Made by a program: the position numbers and the translations under genes. A model generated the notes under the pieces. It was not told the origin of the DNA and did not search any database. It saw only the letters and a list, made by a program, of their open reading frames with translations. A stretch of 5,140 nt of DNA, from contig CAMPHB010000118.1 of assembly GCA_946885755.1 (NCBI GenBank), forward strand, positions 1 to 5,140. Reading direction: 5' to 3'. Source of the DNA: an uncultured Methylophaga sp. (lineage in GTDB: Bacteria > Pseudomonadota > Gammaproteobacteria > Nitrosococcales > Methylophagaceae). Positions 1 to 5,140 of this stretch are shown piece after piece (within the stretch, counting starts at the first letter, position 1; each line of letters begins with the position of its first letter).

Positions 1-60
1 TTCCAGCACATCACTGCAAGCAAGCAGATCTTGATTCATAGGCAGTTCGTCAACTTTCAT
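1..60 (-). CDS. ntrB: Possible nitrogen regulation sensor kinase NtrB (GlnL), N-terminal 20 codons only
   Basis: An open frame starts with ATG at 58-60 and runs off the left edge without a stop, giving 20 codons (begins MKVDELPMNQ, ends ACSDVLE). The ending, a hydrophobic stretch leading into 'LLACSDVLE', resembles the start of the NtrB PAS domain, where family members read roughly 'LL-(D/E)-N-L-x-T-A'. NtrB is the cytosolic histidine kinase/phosphatase that controls NtrC phosphorylation in response to PII. I infer the identity mainly from position: glnA and a DUF4124 gene lie just upstream on the same strand, as in pseudomonad glnA-ntrBC loci. No clear Shine-Dalgarno precedes the ATG. A second in-frame ATG at 37-39 (codon 8) is an alternative start and has no better ribosome site. 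The fragment is too short to confirm the family. Confidence 0.45.
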   Translation of the reverse strand, partial: MKVDELPMNQDLLACSDVLE

Positions 61-200
61 GAATTGACCATTTGCAAAATCTAATCCAACTTATCAGGTA
101 AACGAAAAACCTATTTTTAAGATATTGATTTACAAATGATTTATTTTGAAAAATGCTTTTTAAACCGAGATTTTCAGCTTTAAAGCAACCACAGCTTCAG

Positions 201-206
201 ATTATA
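201..206 (-). promoter_or_regulatory. Candidate sigma-70 -10 box upstream of the left-edge gene
   Basis: The minus strand reads TATAAT, a perfect -10 hexamer, at these positions. It lies in the AT-rich 171-bp gap (61-231) between the DUF4124 gene and the left-edge gene. A start would fall near 193-195, leaving a leader of about 135 nt before the ATG at 60. No good -35 hexamer sits 16-18 bp upstream (best is CACTAA), and there is no correctly placed extended TG motif. The call therefore rests on one hexamer in AT-rich DNA and is weak. Confidence 0.25.
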
Positions 207-224
207 CGCACAGTTTTGGTGCGT
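206..224 (-). other. Short hairpin after the DUF4124 stop codon
   Basis: ACGCAC and GTGCGT pair as a 6-bp stem around a 7-nt loop, 7 nt past the stop codon of the DUF4124 gene (232-234). On the minus strand it is followed by ATAATCTG rather than a U run, so it is not a convincing intrinsic terminator. It could be a weak 3' end, or read-through into the left-edge gene may occur. Its descending arm directly abuts the candidate -10 box at 201-206. Confidence 0.3.
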
Positions 225-231
225 TAGTGGA

Positions 232-846
232 TTACATACTATTGGCAGGACGTGCGGGCAATGTCTGGCCCTGTCCCGGTAGTGCACCTTGCGGATTGTC
301 ACGAGTTCGGGGGTTGAGCAAAATACTATTACGTTGCAGATGGAATTTAATGGTGGCGCTCTGTGCCAACTCCTCGCCATTGGCATTCATCACTACCGCC
401 GATAGCGTATGGGTGCCACGATCCACATTCGCCAGATTAAAACTCAAACCGGCGCGCGGTTGACCATAAGGCCGGCCATCCATACGCAGTTGAATCATGT
501 CTCCCCGTTGCTGGCTGAGCGCCGGCCGGATCTGGATATTGACTGTCAGGTTACCATCATTAACACGCAACGCTTCATCATCCTGCGGACTGGCAATTTG
601 CAGCTCATAATTTGGCGCCGGCGGCATCTCTTCTTCTGCCCCGTCTTCAGTTTGTTCTGAATCTGCCTGTACTTCAGGTGGAATAATCACCGGTGAATAA
701 GTGGATGGTTCAGGCAATTCAATTTGTTGTGCGTTGGCTGAAGGCTGGTCTGAGTAAACCGTATTACCATTTTCATCCACCCAGCGATACACCTCCGCGG
801 TGACCGGCAGCATGACAAACATCAGCAAAAAGCATAAATATTTCAT
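232..846 (-). CDS. Secreted DUF4124 domain protein with C-terminal Ig-like domain, function unknown
   Basis: This 204-residue protein starts with a Sec signal peptide (MKYLCFLLMFVMLPVTA, predicted cleavage after A17), so it should be periplasmic. Residues about 18-46 carry the DUF4124 signature (EVYRWVDENGNTVYSDQP), a short beta-rich module common in gammaproteobacterial exported proteins. A Pro/Glu/Asp-rich linker follows at about 47-78. Residues about 80-172 look like an Ig-like or FN3-type beta-sandwich, with alternating hydrophobic strands and the segment 'NVDRGTHTLSAVV'. The tail (173-204) is Pro/Gly/Gln-rich and probably disordered. No catalytic motif or lipobox is visible. It sits between glnA and a possible ntrB, an arrangement I recall from related genomes, but a nitrogen-related role has not been shown. 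Upstream of ATG 844-846 there is no clear Shine-Dalgarno. The start is kept because it gives an intact signal peptide. Confidence 0.85.
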   Translation of the reverse strand: MKYLCFLLMFVMLPVTAEVYRWVDENGNTVYSDQPSANAQQIELPEPSTYSPVIIPPEVQADSEQTEDGAEEEMPPAPNYELQIASPQDDEALRVNDGNLTVNIQIRPALSQQRGDMIQLRMDGRPYGQPRAGLSFNLANVDRGTHTLSAVVMNANGEELAQSATIKFHLQRNSILLNPRTRDNPQGALPGQGQTLPARPANSM

Positions 847-852
847 GGTCTT

Positions 853-881
853 AATATAGGCCAGCCAGGCCGGCGGCGCAA
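853..881 (-). promoter_or_regulatory. Candidate sigma-70 promoter of the DUF4124 gene, almost leaderless
   Basis: On the minus strand TTGCGC (876-881) and TATATT (853-858) are separated by exactly 17 bp. The -10 matches 5 of 6 consensus positions; the -35 keeps the TTG. Only six bases (AAGACC) separate the -10 from the ATG at 844-846, so transcription would begin at or within a few bases of the start codon. That fits the lack of a Shine-Dalgarno. The promoter lies just past the glnA terminator, which explains how the gene could be expressed independently. Confidence 0.4.
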
Positions 882-897
882 GCCACTAGTACAAACA

Positions 898-924
898 AAA
901 ACGCCTCCACTAGGGAGGCGTTTT
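898..924 (-). terminator. Intrinsic terminator of glnA
   Basis: An 11-bp uninterrupted stem (AAAACGCCTCC pairing with GGAGGCGTTTT, loop of 5 nt) begins 21 nt past the glnA stop. On the minus strand the stem runs into TTTTTGTTTGT, a good U tract. On the plus strand only four T follow, so the intended direction is minus, ending the glnA transcript before the DUF4124 gene. Confidence 0.93.
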
Positions 925-945
925 GCAAAGCTTAAGCGCTTAAAT

Positions 946-2355
946 TTAGACGCTGTAATACAGGTCAAATTCAGCTGGGTGTGTTTCCATCCGCAGACGG
1001 GTCACTTCTTCCATCTTCAGATCGATATAACCATCGATCATGTCATCAGTGAATACACCACCTTCCGTTAAGAAAGCACGATCTTTGTCCAATTCTGCCA
1101 ATGCTTGATCCAGTGCATGACATACTTTTGGAATCGCTGCATCTTCTTCTGGCGGCAAGTCATACAAGTCTTTATCCATAGCATCGCCAGGGTGGATCTT
1201 GTTTTTGATACCGTCCAGACCGGCCATCATCATTGCTGAGAAAGCGAGGTATGGGTTGGCAGAAGGATCCGGGAAACGTACTTCAATACGACGTGCTTTT
1301 GGATTGCTGACAAACGGAATACGAATTGATGCACTGCGGTTGCGGGCAGAGTAAGCCAGCATAACCGGTGCTTCAAAACCTGGTACCAGACGTTTGTAGC
1401 TGTTGGTACCCGGGTTGGTGAACGCATTCAGTGCTTTGGCATGTTTGATGATACCGCCGATGTAAAACAAAGCAGTTTCAGACAGGCCGCCGTATTTATT
1501 ACCGGTAAACAGGTTATCACCGCCTTTGGCCAGTGACTGATGCACGTGCATACCGCTACCGTTATCGCCAACCAGTGGTTTAGGCATGAAAGTCGCTGTT
1601 TTACCATAAGCATGGGCAACGTTGTGAACAACGTATTTCAGAATCTGTACTTCGTCAGCTTTTTTCACCAGCGTATTAAAACGGGTACCGATTTCGCACT
1701 GACCAGCAGTTGCTACTTCATGGTGATGTACTTCAGTGACCAGACCCATTTCTTCCATGGTCAGACACATTGCTGAACGGATATCCTGCAATGAATCGAC
1801 TGGTGGTACCGGGAAGTAACCGCCCTTAATGCTTGGACGGTGACCCATGTTGCCATCTGGAAATACTTTTTCAGTATTCCAAGAAGATTCTGAAGAGTCG
1901 ATCTTATAGAAGGAACCTGAGATGTTAGTTCCCCAACGAACATCATCCAAAATGAAAAATTCCGGCTCAGGACCAAAGAAAGCAGTATCGGCAAGACCAG
2001 TTGATTCCAAATAGGCTTCGGCACGTTTGGCAACGCTGCGCGGGTCACGCTCGTAGCCTTGCATAGTTGCCGGCTCAACGATATCGCAACGGATAATGAT
2101 AGTGCTGTCATCCATAAATGGATCCATCACCGCGGTAGACGGATCCGGCATCAAAATCATGTCAGATTCGTTAATACCTTTCCAACCGGCAACTGATGAA
2201 CCATCAAACATAACGCCTTCAGAAAATGTATCCTCACTGATGCCATGCGCAGGGTAAGAAACGTGTTGCTCTTTACCGCGGGTATCGGTGAAACGGAAAT
2301 CGACGAACTTGACGTCCTCGTCTTTCATTATCTGTAAAACATTTTCGACTGACAT
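946..2355 (-). CDS. glnA: Glutamine synthetase, type I (GSI-beta)
   Basis: This complete 469-residue protein has the usual length of the enterobacterial enzyme. It makes glutamine from glutamate, ammonia and ATP as a cytosolic dodecamer and is the main ammonium-assimilation step. Visible motifs in order: the beta-Grasp N-domain with 'MFDGSS' (49-54); 'GPEPEFF' (128-134) with metal-binding glutamates; 'HHHEVA' (210-215) leading to E221; 'NGSGMHVH' (265-272), the ATP/metal signature; 'NRSASIRIP' (339-347); and '[16 protein letters not shown]' (355-370). '[10 protein letters not shown]' places the adenylylation tyrosine at Y398 (Tyr397 without the initiator Met), so GlnE-type control is expected and the enzyme is the GSI-beta form. 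The start at 2353-2355 is supported by a GGAG 7 nt upstream. Transcription appears to be driven by sigma-54 and NtrC from the upstream interval and is closed by a strong terminator. No key residue is missing. Confidence 0.99.
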   Translation of the reverse strand: MSVENVLQIMKDEDVKFVDFRFTDTRGKEQHVSYPAHGISEDTFSEGVMFDGSSVAGWKGINESDMILMPDPSTAVMDPFMDDSTIIIRCDIVEPATMQGYERDPRSVAKRAEAYLESTGLADTAFFGPEPEFFILDDVRWGTNISGSFYKIDSSESSWNTEKVFPDGNMGHRPSIKGGYFPVPPVDSLQDIRSAMCLTMEEMGLVTEVHHHEVATAGQCEIGTRFNTLVKKADEVQILKYVVHNVAHAYGKTATFMPKPLVGDNGSGMHVHQSLAKGGDNLFTGNKYGGLSETALFYIGGIIKHAKALNAFTNPGTNSYKRLVPGFEAPVMLAYSARNRSASIRIPFVSNPKARRIEVRFPDPSANPYLAFSAMMMAGLDGIKNKIHPGDAMDKDLYDLPPEEDAAIPKVCHALDQALAELDKDRAFLTEGGVFTDDMIDGYIDLKMEEVTRLRMETHPAEFDLYYSV

Positions 2356-2362
2356 GTAAATT

Positions 2363-2366
2363 CTCC
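2363..2366 (-). promoter_or_regulatory. Ribosome binding site of glnA
   Basis: The minus strand reads GGAG followed by AATTTAC and the ATG, a well-spaced Shine-Dalgarno that fixes the glnA start. It lies immediately after the U run of the leader hairpin, so hairpin and ribosome site are only a few bases apart. Confidence 0.85.
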
Positions 2367-2371
2367 AAATT

Positions 2372-2391
2372 AAAAATGCACCGCCGGGTGC
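2372..2391 (-). promoter_or_regulatory. Terminator-like hairpin in the glnA leader
   Basis: The minus strand reads GCACC CGGC GGTGC followed by ATTTTTA: a 5-bp GC-rich stem, a 4-nt loop and a run of five U. It lies inside the roughly 50-nt leader predicted from the sigma-54 start and just before the Shine-Dalgarno. The shape is that of a small intrinsic terminator or attenuator, or a 5' stabilising stem. The arms have the same sequence as NtrC half-sites but with a 4-bp rather than 5-bp spacer, so DNA-level binding is less likely. No leader peptide or antiterminator pairing is evident. Confidence 0.45.
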
Positions 2392-2402
2392 CTCAAAAAC
2401 GC

Positions 2403-2431
2403 AATCTAATTAACAGCACAAAGCTTGCCAA
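2403..2431 (-). promoter_or_regulatory. Candidate sigma-70 promoter of glnA overlapping the sigma-54 element
   Basis: On the minus strand TTGGCA (2426-2431, five of six -35 consensus bases) and TAGATT (2403-2408, four of six) are 17 bp apart. The -35 shares its bases with the -24 element of the sigma-54 promoter. If used, it would start near 2396 and give basal glnA expression. Because the -35 largely coincides with a sigma-54 motif, the match may be partly fortuitous. Confidence 0.3.
2415..2430 (-). promoter_or_regulatory. Sigma-54 (RpoN) promoter of glnA
   Basis: The minus strand reads TGGCAAGCTTTGTGCT. Aligned with the sigma-54 consensus TGGCACGNNNNTTGCW it keeps the invariant GG (-24) and GC (-12) at exact spacing and differs at two other positions. 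The predicted start lies about 12 bp beyond, near 2404-2407, giving a leader of about 50 nt. glnA is the classic NtrC/sigma-54 target, and good NtrC-type sites lie upstream, so the three lines of evidence agree. Confidence 0.85.
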
Positions 2432-2451
2432 CCTCTGCAACGCACTGAAAT

Positions 2452-2466
2452 CAACCATTTAGGTGC
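2452..2466 (-). promoter_or_regulatory. Weak NtrC site, promoter-proximal
   Basis: The plus strand reads CAACC ATTTA GGTGC. One half-site is perfect and the other has two mismatches to GCACC. The centre at 2459 is about 54 bp upstream of the predicted start and 32 bp from the next site, in phase with the two better sites. Graded weaker sites near the promoter are known at enterobacterial glnA. Confidence 0.4.
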
Positions 2467-2483
2467 AACGCCGCAGTCATGTC

Positions 2484-2498
2484 GCACCATAAAAGTGC
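2484..2498 (-). promoter_or_regulatory. NtrC binding site, middle
   Basis: GCACC ATAAA AGTGC on the plus strand differs from the inverted repeat GCACC-N5-GGTGC at one base. Its centre (2491) is 31 bp from the strong upstream site and about 86 bp upstream of the predicted sigma-54 start, which puts the two on the same face of the helix. Confidence 0.72.
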
Positions 2499-2512
2499 AA
2501 AATAAATCCTAA

Positions 2513-2531
2513 AAGCACCATCATGGTGCTT
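2513..2531 (-). promoter_or_regulatory. NtrC enhancer site, strong, distal
   Basis: AAGCACCATCATGGTGCTT is a perfect 19-bp palindrome containing GCACC-N5-GGTGC, the NtrC consensus. The centre at 2522 is about 117 bp upstream of the predicted start, a normal enhancer distance. A third half-site, GCACC at 2533-2537, follows 3 bp after the palindrome and gives a weak further match to GGAAC at 2543-2547, so the high-affinity end may extend to about 2547. Confidence 0.85.
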
Positions 2532-2547
2532 CGCACCAGCAAGGAAC

Positions 2548-2770
2548 ATAAAGTCGCGAACCGCTGGTAGTCTGCCGAGTGATGAATATGCGGGATTCTC
2601 GCCCAAGCAGACCTTTCTTGCAATGCAAACTCTGGTAAACAACTGCCTGGGGCTAAACTGACCAGACCCGCAATGATTAACATATGGGCAGGCGAGTTAA
2701 GCCAGATGCGGTTTACAGCCTATCCGTGTTATCAGTGTGCTGTGATAGCAGTTGTTAAACAAATATCGGT
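2548..2770. other. Intergenic DNA without recognised content
   Basis: This part of the tldD-glnA interval lies beyond the NtrC sites. I see no tRNA, no conserved protein and no convincing promoter here. The only structure noted is a small inverted repeat, TATCA at 2730-2734 with TGATA at 2743-2747 around an 8-nt loop. Two overlapping minus-strand open frames of 63 and 68 codons cross it, but they lack a ribosome site and also run through the NtrC sites, so I do not call them genes. Confidence 0.6.
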
Positions 2771-2792
2771 TTAGCGTTCAGTGCTAACTGAA
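2771..2792 (-). other. Two overlapping small hairpins past the tldD stop
   Basis: TTAGC/GCTAA (2771-2787) and TTCAGT/ACTGAA (2777-2792, 4-nt loop) are mutually exclusive stems beginning about 10 nt after the tldD stop. On the minus strand they are followed by ACCGATATTTGTTT rather than a clean U run, so they could mark the 3' end of the yhdP-tldD transcript but do not form a clear intrinsic terminator. Confidence 0.3.
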
Positions 2793-2801
2793 TTTGATTG
2801 T

Positions 2802-4244
2802 TTACGCGGTACCGCCCACGGTCAGTTTGTCGATTTTTAAAGTCGGCTGCCCAACCCCAACCGGCACACTCTGGCCTTCTTTGCCACAATTGCCGATACC
2901 GGTATCCAACTGCAAATCATCGGCAACCATGCTGATCCGGTTCATCACTTCCGGGCCGTTACCAATCAATGTGGCACCTTTAACCGGCCGGGTGACTTTA
3001 CCGTTTTCAATCAGGTAGGCTTCACTGCTGGAAAACACAAATTTGCCGGAGGTGATATCCACCTGACCACCGCCAAAGTTCACGGCGTAAATGCCCTTTT
3101 TCACCGAAGCAATAATTTCTTGCGCCTCATGTGGTCCCGGCAACATATAGGTATTGGTCATACGCGGCATCGGTAAATGCGCGTAAGACTCACGCCGGCC
3201 ATTGCCGGTCGCGCGCATGCCCATCAAACGGGCATTCAGCTTATCCTGCATATAACCTGTCAGACGGCCATTTTCGATGAGCGTTGTCGACTCGGTGGGT
3301 GTACCCTCATCATCAATACTGAGTGAACCACGTCGATCCAGCATGGTGCCGTCATCAACCACAGTACATAAATCAGAGGCCACTTTTTCGCCCATCCGGC
3401 CGGAAAAAGTTGAGCTGCCACGGCGATTAAAATCCCCTTCAAGACCATGTCCAACCGCTTCATGTAATAAGACGCCAGGCCAACCCGACGCTAATACCAC
3501 CGGCATACTGCCGGCTGGCGCATCAACGGCTTCCAGATTCACCAATGCCTGACGAACCGCTTCTTTTGCATAGCTTTCAGGTAAGTCATTATCGGCAAAA
3601 TAATGATAATCCAGACGCCTACCACCACCGGCACTGCCCCGTTCACGGCGGCCATTGACCTCAACGATAACACTGACATTCATCCGAATCAGTGGCCGGA
3701 TATCAGCTGCCAGCGTGCCATCACTGGCCATAATCAGCACCTGATCAACTTCACCCGCCAGACTGACTGTCACCCGCTTAACCCTTGGATCGGCAGCCCT
3801 TGCAGCGTTATCCGCCGTGCGCAATAACGTAAGTTTGGCTTCGGCTGACATTGTGGAAATCGGGTCAATATTCTGATAAAACGCCGGCGCACTAACCGAA
3901 GCGGGTATTTTCAGCTGTGCCTGCTGACCACTTTTAACCACTGCCTGCGCCGCTTTACAGGCGTCCAGCAACGCAGATTTATTCAATACATCTGAGTAAG
4001 CAAAACCGGTTTTTTCACCGCTACAGGCACGCACACCGACGCCTTGATCCAGATGAAAACCACCGTCTTTGATAATGCCATCTTCCAGCAGCCAGTTTTC
4101 GGAACGGCTACGCTGAAAATACAGATCAGCATAATCAATGCCTGGCCGCATGGTGGCGCCGAGTGCTGCTTGCAAATCGGTTAACTGCAAATCTGATGGT
4201 TGCAGTAACTCAGTATCCAGAACGTCAAAATAGCTTGCTGTCAT
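2802..4244 (-). CDS. tldD: Metalloprotease TldD (PmbA/TldD family, U62)
   Basis: At 480 residues it is essentially the full length of the E. coli protein (481). TldD pairs with TldE (PmbA) to form a cytosolic Zn-dependent peptidase that degrades unfolded peptides; in E. coli it trims the microcin B17 leader and degrades the CcdA antitoxin. The active-site HExxxH is '[11 protein letters not shown]' with H261, E262 and H266, and the presumed third zinc ligand is C453 in 'GNCGKEGQ' (451-458). The N-terminal domain has the family sequences 'DYADLYFQ' (37-44), 'DQGVGVRA' (66-73) and '[10 protein letters not shown]' (76-85); the C-terminal domain has '[12 protein letters not shown]' (359-370) and '[13 protein letters not shown]' (384-396). 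ATG 4242-4244 follows a GAAAGG (4247-4252) with only 2 nt between, a tight but usable spacing. It lies 42 bp after yhdP, probably in the same operon. The partner pmbA/tldE is not in the window. Confidence 0.97.
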   Translation of the reverse strand: MTASYFDVLDTELLQPSDLQLTDLQAALGATMRPGIDYADLYFQRSRSENWLLEDGIIKDGGFHLDQGVGVRACSGEKTGFAYSDVLNKSALLDACKAAQAVVKSGQQAQLKIPASVSAPAFYQNIDPISTMSAEAKLTLLRTADNAARAADPRVKRVTVSLAGEVDQVLIMASDGTLAADIRPLIRMNVSVIVEVNGRRERGSAGGGRRLDYHYFADNDLPESYAKEAVRQALVNLEAVDAPAGSMPVVLASGWPGVLLHEAVGHGLEGDFNRRGSSTFSGRMGEKVASDLCTVVDDGTMLDRRGSLSIDDEGTPTESTTLIENGRLTGYMQDKLNARLMGMRATGNGRRESYAHLPMPRMTNTYMLPGPHEAQEIIASVKKGIYAVNFGGGQVDITSGKFVFSSSEAYLIENGKVTRPVKGATLIGNGPEVMNRISMVADDLQLDTGIGNCGKEGQSVPVGVGQPTLKIDKLTVGGTA

Positions 4245-4286
4245 TGCCTTTCGCGCAGTCTCAAAAACATTTGATCATAGCAGACA

Positions 4287-5140
4287 TCATGGTTGCTCTG
4301 CTGTTTGCAACTTCATCTCCGGCGCATCCCAGGGGCCGGTTAGCTGATAACGGTAGGTAATAATATCGACCAGTTCTTTATCAAACAGATTACTGGCCAG
4401 TTTATCGGCGATAAAAATAGCCGTGCCAACGCCAAGACCAATCGGACCACCCGCCACTGCGCCCGCTAATGGCAAGGTTGAAGCTACATTTGGCGTGATT
4501 TGCACGGTCTGATTATAGGTCCGTTCAACCAGATTGATAGGCCCTGTCACAGTGACTAATGCACTGTCACCGCGCATTTGCAGATTGTTGGTGGAGGCCA
4601 GTCCATCAGCAAAATCAAAACGCCCGCTAATGCTTTTGAAACTAAATCCCGAACCGAACAAATCACTGAAATCCAGTGACAGCCGCCTTGGAATAGCGGT
4701 AAAACTTAATAAACCAAAAATCCGTCCGGCCGCGCCCGGTTCAACATCTTTCAACTGACCACTACCGACGTCCAGTTGCATTTGTCCGAGCAAATCACGG
4801 CGATCGAAGTTCAGCGGTGCATCCGGCCAGGTAAACTTGCCGTCAACCTTGACGCGTTTGGCTGAAATGGCCGGCTGGTAACCTAAGTCCGCCAGCAAAT
4901 TGGCCAGGTCATCACTGCTTAATTGCAGGGTTAACTGGGTATTATCACCGGCATCAGTACGCCGCCAGTCACCGCTGGCATTGGCCTGTAATGTCGGCGA
5001 TTGTAAACTCGCCGATACCAGTTGCCAGCGCAGCGGGTCACGAACTGCCCGGGCTTGCAAACGGCCAAGCTTCATATCATCAAGCGTTAAATTATCAATA
5101 TTCAGCTGAAAACCAGGCCACAAATCAGGGCGGCTGGCAC
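4287..5140 (-). CDS. yhdP: YhdP-type AsmA-like protein, C-terminal part
   Basis: The frame is open from the right edge to a TGA at 4287-4289, about 284 codons; the family is usually about 1,270 residues, so only the last fifth or so is present. YhdP belongs to the AsmA-like proteins that span the periplasm, anchored in the inner membrane, and help move phospholipids to the outer membrane (with TamB and YdbH in E. coli). Diagnostic C-terminal sequence is visible: 'AAGRIFGLLSFTAIPRRLSL' then 'DFSDLFGSGFSF', the later 'ITPNVASTLPLAGAVAGGP' with its glycine/alanine-rich hydrophobic segment, and a final 'YRYQLTGPWDAPEMKL'. Upstream of these lie repeated beta-strand segments typical of the AsmA groove. 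A TTG at 5121-5123 could be mistaken for a start, but the frame continues upstream (ASRPD before it), so it is an internal leucine. The neighbour tldD follows after 42 bp, as in E. coli. Confidence 0.93.
   Translation of the reverse strand, partial: ASRPDLWPGFQLNIDNLTLDDMKLGRLQARAVRDPLRWQLVSASLQSPTLQANASGDWRRTDAGDNTQLTLQLSSDDLANLLADLGYQPAISAKRVKVDGKFTWPDAPLNFDRRDLLGQMQLDVGSGQLKDVEPGAAGRIFGLLSFTAIPRRLSLDFSDLFGSGFSFKSISGRFDFADGLASTNNLQMRGDSALVTVTGPINLVERTYNQTVQITPNVASTLPLAGAVAGGPIGLGVGTAIFIADKLASNLFDKELVDIITYRYQLTGPWDAPEMKLQTAEQP

Noticed and set aside
932..943. Perfect palindrome TTAAGCGCTTAA just after the glnA stop
   Set aside because: Only 12 bp with no loop, next to the real terminator; likely chance, and no known operator matches it.
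1761..2111. 116-codon minus-strand open frame inside glnA
   Set aside because: It is an alternative reading frame of the well-supported glnA coding sequence, with no recognisable domain or ribosome site.
2356..2404. Glutamine riboswitch (glnA RNA motif) in the glnA leader
   Set aside because: That class is known from cyanobacteria and marine phage and needs a three-helix junction; the predicted leader is about 50 nt with one short stem.
2451..2683. Two overlapping minus-strand open frames of 63 and 68 codons in the tldD-glnA interval
   Set aside because: No ribosome binding site, no recognisable protein, and they run through the NtrC sites; the composition is that of chance open frames.
3277..3552. 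91-codon plus-strand open frame opposite tldD
   Set aside because: It is antisense to a conserved region of tldD encoding the active site; no ribosome site or recognisable protein.
5121..5123. TTG as the start of the right-edge gene
   Set aside because: The same frame remains open to the window edge and the protein matches the C-terminal end of a much longer family, so this is an internal leucine codon.
1..5140. Mobile elements, CRISPR arrays, tRNA or rRNA genes
   Set aside because: No transposase or integrase sequence, no spaced direct repeats, no terminal inverted repeats and no cloverleaf or rRNA sequence seen on either strand.

Overview
The window looks like an ordinary chromosomal segment of a gammaproteobacterium with mid-range GC. 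All recognisable genes lie on the minus strand, so transcription runs from high to low coordinates. In that order they are: the C-terminal part of a YhdP-type AsmA-like protein (cut by the right edge), tldD, a 446-bp non-coding interval, glnA, a DUF4124 periplasmic protein, and the first 20 codons of a gene that may be ntrB (cut by the left edge). The yhdP-tldD pairing is the arrangement known from enterobacteria. The glnA - DUF4124 protein - possible ntrB order resembles the nitrogen-regulation locus of pseudomonads and related gammaproteobacteria. The protein sequences feel close to marine methylotrophic or sulfur-oxidising gammaproteobacteria (Methylophaga-like), but that is an impression and was not searched.

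Region by region: 4287-5140 is the end of yhdP. A 42-bp gap then leads to tldD (2802-4244), and the two are probably co-transcribed. The interval 2356-2801 holds the glnA control region: a near-consensus sigma-54 -24/-12 element, three NtrC-type sites of decreasing quality spaced 31 and 32 bp apart, an overlapping candidate sigma-70 promoter, and a short GC-rich hairpin with a U run in the glnA leader. The far part of this interval (about 2548-2770) shows nothing I can name. glnA (946-2355) is a complete type I glutamine synthetase with the adenylylation tyrosine. It ends at a strong intrinsic terminator (898-924). The DUF4124 gene (232-846) starts just beyond that terminator, with a candidate promoter so close to its ATG that the mRNA would be almost leaderless. 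An AT-rich 171-bp gap separates it from the truncated left-edge gene.

Functionally, the left half is a nitrogen-assimilation unit. Glutamine synthetase would be switched on by NtrC~P with sigma-54 under nitrogen limitation and tuned post-translationally by adenylylation, and the presumed sensor kinase gene lies downstream. The right half combines envelope lipid homeostasis (YhdP) with cytosolic peptide proteolysis or maturation (TldD). I found no mobile element, CRISPR array, RNA gene or clearly new system. The most interesting content is the layered glnA regulatory region and the conserved but uncharacterised DUF4124 protein beside it.
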